From assembly GCF_033720595.1 (NCBI RefSeq), contig NZ_JAWWCF010000007.1, forward strand, positions 1 through 32,301: a stretch of DNA of 32,301 bases, in the 5' to 3' direction. This document shows, in pieces, positions 26,583 to 32,301 of the stretch. The notes below the pieces were generated by a model, which ran no database searches, was not told the DNA's origin, and worked only from the letters and a program-made list of their open reading frames with translations. Origin of the DNA: Lishizhenia sp033720595 (GTDB lineage Bacteria; Bacteroidota; Bacteroidia; Flavobacteriales_D; Crocinitomicaceae). The first letter of the stretch is position 1. Each line of letters begins with the position of its first letter. The position numbers were made by a program, and so were the translations under genes.

Positions 26583-27399
26583 ACCTAAATTTTTGGAATC
26601 CAATTTTTATGTACAGTTTTAGAAATTCTGTAGAAAGTAATTTTTTGTTGAGGTACTCTACATTATTCGCAGAATATCCAGGTATAAAACCTTCAGCATT
26701 AACGGTATTCTTTATCCAATCGCTGTTGTAGGTGTTTTTTGAAAATAAAAACCAAAAAGGGGAAATGTGAAACCCATAATCTAAAAGGAAATGATCACTA
26801 ATCATTCGCGTAGTACCCATTCCAAAATCAATTCCGTAAAGTATGCTTTCATGATGTTCAGGGTTGAATACTTCAGTATGTTGTATAAACTGACTTCCAA
26901 AGGTAGATTTTCTATATATGGAATTAGTTATAAAAGCAGTATTAAAATTCGCGTGAATATAGGTGCCCAAAGGAGCCTTTTGAAGGAAGTATTTGCATCC
27001 GATTTGAAGTTGTAAAAGATTGCTGCGTAAGAAGTTGCTGTCTGAAAATGTGTAATTGAGTCCATCAATAGGTTTCTCTTGGATATAAGTGTATGCTGTG
27101 TTTCCTAAGGCTCTCCCAAGTAAAGTGACTTGAAGTTGTAATTGACGACTGAGGTTTTTCGAAAGATGAATACTAAGCCCTAAGGGAACGTTTTCCGGGG
27201 CTTTGTAAAATCTTGTTTTAAAGTCATCATCATTATCAAAATCATGAATAACGCTTAAGGGTTTTTCTATACCTACACTTAGGTTGAAACTTTTAATATG
27301 ATGTGTTGATTGCCCCCAACACACCCCTGAACTAAAAAGTAAAACAACAAAGCTTAACTGTAATTTTAAAAGGAAAGATGTGTTTCTTAAAATTGACAT
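26575..27399 (-). CDS. Array outer-membrane barrel B3
   Basis: A 274-residue predicted outer-membrane barrel with a signal peptide ending VCWGQ. Array motifs are KYFLQKAPLGTYIHANFNTAF, RMISDHFLLDYGFHISPF, PGYSANNVEYLNKKL and the last strand FLKLYIKIGFQKFRYE. The PGYSxxN loop is shared only with B1. Its start codon follows the L2 stop by a single base (TAA-A-ATG), linking modules 2 and 3 into one likely transcript. Function unknown; probably assembled in the outer membrane by the Bam machinery, as for barrels generally. Confidence 0.84.
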   Translation of the reverse strand: MSILRNTSFLLKLQLSFVVLLFSSGVCWGQSTHHIKSFNLSVGIEKPLSVIHDFDNDDDFKTRFYKAPENVPLGLSIHLSKNLSRQLQLQVTLLGRALGNTAYTYIQEKPIDGLNYTFSDSNFLRSNLLQLQIGCKYFLQKAPLGTYIHANFNTAFITNSIYRKSTFGSQFIQHTEVFNPEHHESILYGIDFGMGTTRMISDHFLLDYGFHISPFWFLFSKNTYNSDWIKNTVNAEGFIPGYSANNVEYLNKKLLSTEFLKLYIKIGFQKFRYE

Positions 27400-27400
27400 T

Positions 27401-28525
27401 TTAGAAGGTTAGTTTGGCTAAAAATTTACCATTAAAAACAGCACCATAAAGTTCTCCGTTTATTGAAGCAATATCAACAATGTTCATCTCGGTATCTATG
27501 ATTTCTAAATTTCCGTCTTTGTATCGTGTTGTTGCGTATTTGAAGTCATAATTTCCTGAACTATTCTTTATGTACATCTTCCCCATTATATAAATGTCAT
27601 TGTTAACCACTCTTACTTTCGGAACATTTTCGAAGTATTTGTCATGATCAAAGGAAGAGTTGAAGTTCTTAGATAGATAAGCCATAATATCAGAGTTCGG
27701 AGCCAATGGCTCTAGCTGATTGTTGTTGACATAAGCTAAACTGTAACTTCCATTGTCAAAAGATCCGATGGCGCAAAGATTATTGTTGTATTCAAACATG
27801 CGTACAACGGTGTCGGTTTGTGCCATGTTAATGCCAGAAAAGGATGTGCTGTTTGCTACATCGGAATAGTAAACTTTACCTTGATACGTTTGAAGGTAGA
27901 ACATGTCGTTGACTGCTGTAACGTCGTGTAAATTAATGTTCAGAATATTCGGATAAGGACCTGAGCTGTTAGAACAACTCAAGCAATTTAAGTCATTGGC
28001 ATAGGCTTCTGTAAATGCCACAACCTCTCCTTGATATTTCATCATAGATTTTACGGCATCCGCGTTAGTTGATAATAGGTTGGTCCCCTTGTTTAAAGTA
28101 TTGTTGGCAGTATTATACTTAAGATAAAGGTAATCGTCATCATCATACTTCATATCTCCACCAAAATACACGATACCATCCTTTTCTTGGGCATCCGAAA
28201 TGAAGTCGGAATTAAAATCGGTGTTATCTGCATTGTAAAGAGGACCTATATTGTTTTCGGGGATTATTAAAGTGTTGTTATCTGTTAAAACGATAATCTC
28301 AGGTCCACTGCTGTATTTGTTATTTTTGGTGATGTAGAGATTATTGTCGAAAGCAAACAAATGCCTTATAAATTCTTTATTGTAAAAAAAGTCTTTATGG
28401 ATAATTTCAAAAGTTTTAGCCCCCGTATAATTGTTAGGGTGTTCTCCTAGGGTACTGTCAATTTTCTTTCTACATCCAACCAAAGAAAGACAAGCTAAGA
28501 ATATGATTTTTGTTAAGTTTTTCAT
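27401..28525 (-). CDS. Array lipoprotein L2 (propeller-like, CxxC, partner of barrel B2)
   Basis: A 374-residue predicted lipoprotein. The signal peptide ends in LVGC (Cys18), followed by RKKID. A CLSC motif is at residues 181-184. Repeated strands are MMKYQGEVVAFTEA, AVNDMFYLQTYQGKVYYSD, FEYNNNLCAIGSF, VVNNDIYIMGKMYIK and SINGELYGAVFNG. A run of Asp residues occurs near 128-132 (KYDDDDY). The start codon overlaps the B2 stop by one base (TAATG), and the stop is one base from the B3 start. It is more diverged from L1 and L3 than they are from each other. Family not recognised. Confidence 0.85.
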   Translation of the reverse strand: MKNLTKIIFLACLSLVGCRKKIDSTLGEHPNNYTGAKTFEIIHKDFFYNKEFIRHLFAFDNNLYITKNNKYSSGPEIIVLTDNNTLIIPENNIGPLYNADNTDFNSDFISDAQEKDGIVYFGGDMKYDDDDYLYLKYNTANNTLNKGTNLLSTNADAVKSMMKYQGEVVAFTEAYANDLNCLSCSNSSGPYPNILNINLHDVTAVNDMFYLQTYQGKVYYSDVANSTSFSGINMAQTDTVVRMFEYNNNLCAIGSFDNGSYSLAYVNNNQLEPLAPNSDIMAYLSKNFNSSFDHDKYFENVPKVRVVNNDIYIMGKMYIKNSSGNYDFKYATTRYKDGNLEIIDTEMNIVDIASINGELYGAVFNGKFLAKLTF

Positions 28526-29355
28526 TAGATGTTGAATTTAAAGATGCCAAGTTTGAGGTAAAACTGAAGGTATTCTGCGTTGATAGTTTTGAATTGATGG
28601 TAATACATGTTACTAGTAGGGAAATAATCTTTTATTTGATTGTTGTAAAACACTTTACTGTTCCAATTTTTGTCATAGGTTTTATCAGATAAACTAAGGA
28701 TAGGTTTGCTGTAACGTATTCCGAAATCGGCATAAAAGCGATCTCCAATCACTCTTCTTTTTCCCCATTCTAAGGATAGTCCAAATGCAGAACTTGACAC
28801 TTTGACGGGGGCATAGTTATAACCTTCGTAATGAAAGGAAGATTCAGAAATGGTTGTTCTGTAAACATCAGAATTTACAGCGTAATAATTTGCATTTATT
28901 TTAAAATATCCTCCGATTGGAGTTTTATTAAAGTAGATTTTTAATCCCACACCGGTTCTTATAAACGCCGAATACAAACTGAATTCATCACTTTTTTTTT
29001 CATAGACCTCTGAGTCGTATAGGTACTTCTGGGTTTCGATATAACGATCAGTATACGTGGGTAGGTGATGATAAGCAAAATCTAAAGATAGTGCTAGTTT
29101 TTTAGAAATGCTGTACTCAACACTTGCTAAAATACCAAGCGGTAGAAAGAATTCGTCCTGTTGATAAGGTCTAATTTCTCCAGCCGGTGTGTTTGTCGAA
29201 AAAATATTGGATCCTTTATTTCTTTTCCTAAATCCAGATTCAAGACCTAAATCAAAAGACCATGCTGATAGGTTAGTACTTTTCGTAGTTTGAGCGAAGG
29301 TTAAATGCATGCTGAAACAACAGATGAGTAATAGAAGAATTTTGATGTTTTTCAT
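28525..29355 (-). CDS. Array outer-membrane barrel B2
   Basis: A predicted 276-residue outer-membrane barrel. I choose the ATG at 29355, which opens straight into the signal peptide (MKNIKILLLLICCF...TFAQ). The frame extends to 29406, but that extra segment is charged and does not look like part of a signal. Array motifs are KIYFNKTPIGGYFKINANYYAV, RRVIGDRFYADFGIRYSKP and the last strand LQFYLKLGIFKFNI. The 149-base gap upstream to L1 contains only an imperfect hairpin, so whether modules 1 and 2 share a transcript is uncertain. Function unknown. Confidence 0.83.
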   Translation of the reverse strand: MKNIKILLLLICCFSMHLTFAQTTKSTNLSAWSFDLGLESGFRKRNKGSNIFSTNTPAGEIRPYQQDEFFLPLGILASVEYSISKKLALSLDFAYHHLPTYTDRYIETQKYLYDSEVYEKKSDEFSLYSAFIRTGVGLKIYFNKTPIGGYFKINANYYAVNSDVYRTTISESSFHYEGYNYAPVKVSSSAFGLSLEWGKRRVIGDRFYADFGIRYSKPILSLSDKTYDKNWNSKVFYNNQIKDYFPTSNMYYHQFKTINAEYLQFYLKLGIFKFNI

Positions 29356-29504
29356 TTTGAGTGTATTCAAACCATTTTCCTTGGTTTTACTTAATACTGG
29401 AAACATAAAGTGGTAATTACAATTAGCAGCCTCGAAATTAAGGATTTTTAATACATCCGTAAAGAAGGAGTAGGAATTAATAGGGGCAAATCAATAATAA
29501 ATTG

Positions 29505-30629
29505 TTAATTACCAATGTACTTCCAAAGATTATCCACGCTGTGGCTGTTAATAATTAGAATGTCTCCATTTACAGAAATCACATCTTTTATAGGAATTGC
29601 AAGGTTGTTTTCGATTACCACTAGCTTGTTTCCAACGTACTCTAGAAGATAATTATCATAATTGGTAGTTCCTCCTACCTTAAAAGAAAAGTCGCCAAAA
29701 ATGAATAAACGTCCTTCACTTACTTTTACTTTTATTTTGTAATCATTCATGGGGATGCTGTAGAAGTGGTCATCATTTATTGCGATTGGGGCAATTGTTC
29801 CTGAATCCGTAATTTCAATAAGGTGATTGCTATAGTTCGCCCAGTTTCCCAATGCACAGGTCATATTGTTGTACTTAAATACATACAAGGTTTGATAATT
29901 ATTTAAATTTGGAGTGTACAATTGCCATAATGAAGTTGCCTCTTCAAAAACTACCAATTTATGGTTTCCTCCTATCGCATACAGTTGATCATCAACAGCG
30001 AAAACATCTGAAAAATTCTCTGAAGATATATCAGGTAAGCTTGTAGATCCATCACAACTTATGCATATCAGTTTTTTTTGATATTGCTCATTTTCGGTAA
30101 AGGCAATCAATTCCCCTTTGTAGGTCATTAGTTTGTGAACCTTTCTGGTATCAATGTTATTAAAAAAATGGTTTTCTTCTACTTTGTTTTCTTCTATGTT
30201 ATAAGTGAAAAGCATGGACGCTTCGGTATTATTTGAAGTGGTGTAGTGCAAATCTCCCCAAACATAAATTTTGTTTTGGAAGTAATGCATTCCACGTATT
30301 AAACTTTTGTAGGTAAGGTCATTAATGAATAATTTGTCAAAATCAGCATCAATCGTATCTGGTAGATAAGCGTTATTTAACACTTTAAAGGCTTCGTCCA
30401 AGTTTGTAATATCATCATTTGTTCCAGAGAGGTACACTTGTCCATCATGTGAAAGTAAATAGTCATAACTGGGATGGTCATCGTAAGTTTGACCAACATT
30501 TTGAACGGGGAGGTGTTGCCAGTTTCCTTGGAGTTTTAAAAAGCTGTTATTGGTGAGCTGGTTGTCCTCTTTGTTACAGCTTAATAGAAAGAGACACATA
30601 CTCATTAATAAAAGGATAAATCTGATCAT
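29505..30629 (-). CDS. Array lipoprotein L1 (propeller-like, CxxC, partner of barrel B1)
   Basis: A predicted 374-residue lipoprotein. The ATG at 30629 gives a short signal peptide with lipobox FLLSC (Cys18) and overlaps the barrel B1 stop as ATGA. An in-frame ATG at 30674 would add 15 residues that do not resemble a signal peptide. The sequence after the cysteine, NKED, resembles the K-(D/E)-(D/E) surface-export signal described for Bacteroidota lipoproteins. A CISC motif lies at residues 189-192. Strand repeats are MTYKGELIAFTEN, AVDDQLYAIGGNHKLVVFE, FKYNNMTCALGNW, VSEGRLFIFGDFSFKVGG and VNGDILIINSHS, ending NLWKYIGN. It is closest to L3. Family not recognised. Confidence 0.86.
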   Translation of the reverse strand: MIRFILLLMSMCLFLLSCNKEDNQLTNNSFLKLQGNWQHLPVQNVGQTYDDHPSYDYLLSHDGQVYLSGTNDDITNLDEAFKVLNNAYLPDTIDADFDKLFINDLTYKSLIRGMHYFQNKIYVWGDLHYTTSNNTEASMLFTYNIEENKVEENHFFNNIDTRKVHKLMTYKGELIAFTENEQYQKKLICISCDGSTSLPDISSENFSDVFAVDDQLYAIGGNHKLVVFEEATSLWQLYTPNLNNYQTLYVFKYNNMTCALGNWANYSNHLIEITDSGTIAPIAINDDHFYSIPMNDYKIKVKVSEGRLFIFGDFSFKVGGTTNYDNYLLEYVGNKLVVIENNLAIPIKDVISVNGDILIINSHSVDNLWKYIGN

Positions 30630-31402
30630 ATATTTAAGTTTTGTAATCCAATTTTTACATAAACTTTGAACCATTCTTTCGCAAATGATAGTTTATTTAG
30701 GTGCCTTAGATTTTCTTCTGAATATCCAGGTGAAATTTGATTGAAATTTATAAAGTCGAGTAAGTATTCGGTTTTGAAGGCTGTTGTTGGTAATGGGAAA
30801 TAGAATGCATGTATTGTCAATCCGTAATCGACAAAAAAACGATTGGAAATCACTTTACTTTTACCTATTCCAAAAGAAAGGTTTAGCATCTTATTCTTAA
30901 GGTGATCGCTGCCAAAAGTACTTTTGGATGAACTGTAAAAAGAGGTGATGGAGGTCGACCGACTTATGCGATTGTTAAGTAATGAATAAGCGACACCGAA
31001 GTGGAAATAAAAACCAAGTGAAGCTTTTCTTGAATATTTCTTTAAACTTAAATCTAAACGATAAAAATTTCCAGTAATAAAATGTGCGTCTTTGTAAGTA
31101 TATTTTACACCATCTAATGTCTGAATGAATTCGGTAGAAAAGTTACTGTTATTTATTTTTCCTGTAGATGCATTTACCTCAACGGCTATGGATTTGGAAA
31201 TATTTCTGCTTAATCCTAGTCCGTAAACAAGCTTGATTGAATTCCCACTTTTCTCCATGTTTATGGAGGGGGCAGAATCGATTTTACCATTAGGGAATAG
31301 GGTGTTTTCTATCGTCAAATGAATCGTTGATTGTTTTAATTTTTTTTGTCCATAACTTTCAGAGCAAAATAAAAGCAAGAGTGCAAATAGGAAATATTTC
31401 AT
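30626..31402 (-). CDS. Array outer-membrane barrel B1 (first gene of the array)
   Basis: A 258-residue predicted outer-membrane barrel. The signal peptide ends ESYGQ. Array motifs are KKYSRKASLGFYFHFGVAYSLLNN, SKVISNRFFVDYGLTIHAF, SPGYSEENLRHLNKLSF and the last strand FKVYVKIGLQNLNI. It is followed by L1 with a 4-base ATGA overlap. Upstream lies a 173-base spacer shared with a divergent plus-strand gene, so the array's main promoter is probably there. TAATTTCG on the minus strand is a near match to the -7 box but has no matching -33 element. Function unknown; the closest paralogue in the window is B3. Confidence 0.84.
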   Translation of the reverse strand: MKYFLFALLLLFCSESYGQKKLKQSTIHLTIENTLFPNGKIDSAPSINMEKSGNSIKLVYGLGLSRNISKSIAVEVNASTGKINNSNFSTEFIQTLDGVKYTYKDAHFITGNFYRLDLSLKKYSRKASLGFYFHFGVAYSLLNNRISRSTSITSFYSSSKSTFGSDHLKNKMLNLSFGIGKSKVISNRFFVDYGLTIHAFYFPLPTTAFKTEYLLDFINFNQISPGYSEENLRHLNKLSFAKEWFKVYVKIGLQNLNI

Positions 31403-31521
31403 AGCATGGGTTGATTCATTAATGGATTCGAAATTAATTAAATTAAATGGGAATTCGTAGATCTTCTCTTTTTACGTTATTGAAGATCCCTTAAAAAAGT
31501 GAAAGCTACCAAAGAAAAAAT

Positions 31522-31552
31522 TGTTTTGTTTAAAGAAGTATTTGACGTTAAC
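31522..31552 (+). promoter_or_regulatory. Possible promoter for the divergent secreted-protein gene
   Basis: TTTG is followed after about 20 bases by TAACTTGC, a partial match (6 of 8) to the Bacteroidota -7 box TAnnTTTG. It lies 24-54 bases upstream of the plus-strand start at 31576. The match is imperfect and unconfirmed. Confidence 0.3.
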
Positions 31553-31575
31553 TTGCTATCATCAATTTAAATACC

Positions 31576-32301
31576 ATGAAAACCACACTATTACTATTCG
31601 TTTCAGTTCTGTTTCAGTCATTACTTTTTGCTCAAAATATTGGACCTAAGTTAATTTGGGGAGAAAACAACAACACTTTCGGAGAGTATGCCAAGGCCTA
31701 TGCTTTTGGTACTGATGTAGTTTTGATTTCTAAAAATTTGTCAACCACAGAGGGTCGGTATATTGTAATGGACGAGAATCTCGATACGCTTGCAAGCAAG
31801 GCATATACCTACAGTGAACCTATTTTTTTTACTGAAGGAAAAGCAATCAATGATAGCGTTTTTGCAATTTCGGGAACCACGACAGCCTCAGCCAACCAAC
31901 ATGCTGCATTTGTTTTGTTATTGGATAAGTATGGGAATCTTAAAAATAACTTTGTATTCGATAAAATATCAGATCAAACAGATGCCAACTTAGAGGTGTT
32001 TAACGATAGTACATTTATCTTTTCTTATTCAAGTAACGATACAGAGCTTACAACCGTCATGATGCGCCTGGATGGCTCAATACTTTGGACGGATAGAAGC
32101 TCCATAACTGGATATATGAATTTAGGTGATATTACTTACGATGGGGGGAATAGTATTTTTTCCTTTCAAAGTTTGAATACAGGAAGTAGATTGGTTGAAA
32201 TGGATACACTAGGTGTAAAACAAAGGGCGGTTGAAATGGATAATGTAACGGATCCAAGACAAGTTTGTTTCTTTCAAGATAGTATATTCCTTTTAGCCGG
32301 A
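31576..32301 (+). CDS. Secreted protein with propeller-like repeats, 3' end outside window
   Basis: The first 242 codons of an exported protein; the frame stays open to the last base of the window. The signal peptide is MKTTLLLFVSVLFQSLLFAQ. The mature part repeats a short pattern of two hydrophobic strands around an Asp- and Gly-containing turn (VMDENLDTLASK, LLDKYGNLKNNF, MRLDGSILWTD, EMDTLGVKQRA), typical of beta-propeller regions in large secreted proteins of Flavobacteriales. These often carry a C-terminal type IX sorting domain, which cannot be seen here. It has no lipobox and no barrel partner. It is divergent from the array and separated from B1 by 173 bases. Confidence 0.8.
   Translation, partial: MKTTLLLFVSVLFQSLLFAQNIGPKLIWGENNNTFGEYAKAYAFGTDVVLISKNLSTTEGRYIVMDENLDTLASKAYTYSEPIFFTEGKAINDSVFAISGTTTASANQHAAFVLLLDKYGNLKNNFVFDKISDQTDANLEVFNDSTFIFSYSSNDTELTTVMMRLDGSILWTDRSSITGYMNLGDITYDGGNSIFSFQSLNTGSRLVEMDTLGVKQRAVEMDNVTDPRQVCFFQDSIFLLAG

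Noticed and set aside
29356..29504. TTACGGAT / ATCCTTAA hairpin as a terminator between modules 1 and 2
   Set aside because: The stem has one mismatch in eight pairs, is AT-rich, and has only a short T run after it. This is too weak to call.
18126..31402. SusC/SusD-like nutrient uptake loci
   Set aside because: The barrels are far too small for TonB-dependent receptors, have no plug domain, and the lipoproteins lack the helical SusD pattern.

Overview
The window is a chromosomal segment from a Bacteroidota bacterium, most likely of the order Flavobacteriales. The evidence is a full-length SprA (the type IX secretion translocon protein), a DUF4199 protein, signal peptides ending in an AQ-type cleavage site, many small outer-membrane beta-barrels, AT-rich DNA, and one good Bacteroidota-type promoter (TTG-N18-TAnnTTTG) upstream of the thiamine genes. 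Affinity to Crocinitomicaceae/Cryomorphaceae is only an impression. I see no rRNA, tRNA, insertion sequence, CRISPR array or prophage. No gene-free gap exceeds 200 bases.

Left third (1-14104), housekeeping. The 3' end of 4-hydroxyphenylpyruvate dioxygenase with its terminator is followed by a DUF4199 membrane protein. A minus-strand pair then encodes a Crp/Fnr-type regulator and a Sir2 deacylase. Next comes a plus-strand run: malic enzyme fused to a phosphotransacetylase-like domain (maeB), ruvA, the very large sprA, a GNAT acetyltransferase overlapping sprA, and a TIGR01777 epimerase-like protein.

Middle (14273-18100), thiamine. On the minus strand a Bacteroidota promoter and a TPP riboswitch precede thiS, thiC and a ThiE/TenI-like gene. 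A strong intrinsic terminator lies between thiC and the ThiE/TenI gene. A lone outer-membrane barrel protein follows. thiG, thiH and thiF are not in the window.

Right half (18126-31402), the most interesting part. An array of paralogous two-gene modules lies on the minus strand. Each module encodes a 246-287 aa outer-membrane beta-barrel immediately followed, usually with a 1-8 nt overlap, by a 374-397 aa lipoprotein with repeated beta-strand (propeller-like) motifs. There are five complete barrel-lipoprotein pairs and one extra barrel. Shared motifs in both partners show they descend from one module, and modules 1 and 3 look like sisters in both partners. I do not recognise either family. 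The working inference is a duplicated and diversifying cell-surface barrel/lipoprotein system. A plus-strand M48 metallopeptidase sits inside the array. The window ends in a divergently transcribed secreted protein, possibly type IX cargo, cut by the window edge.
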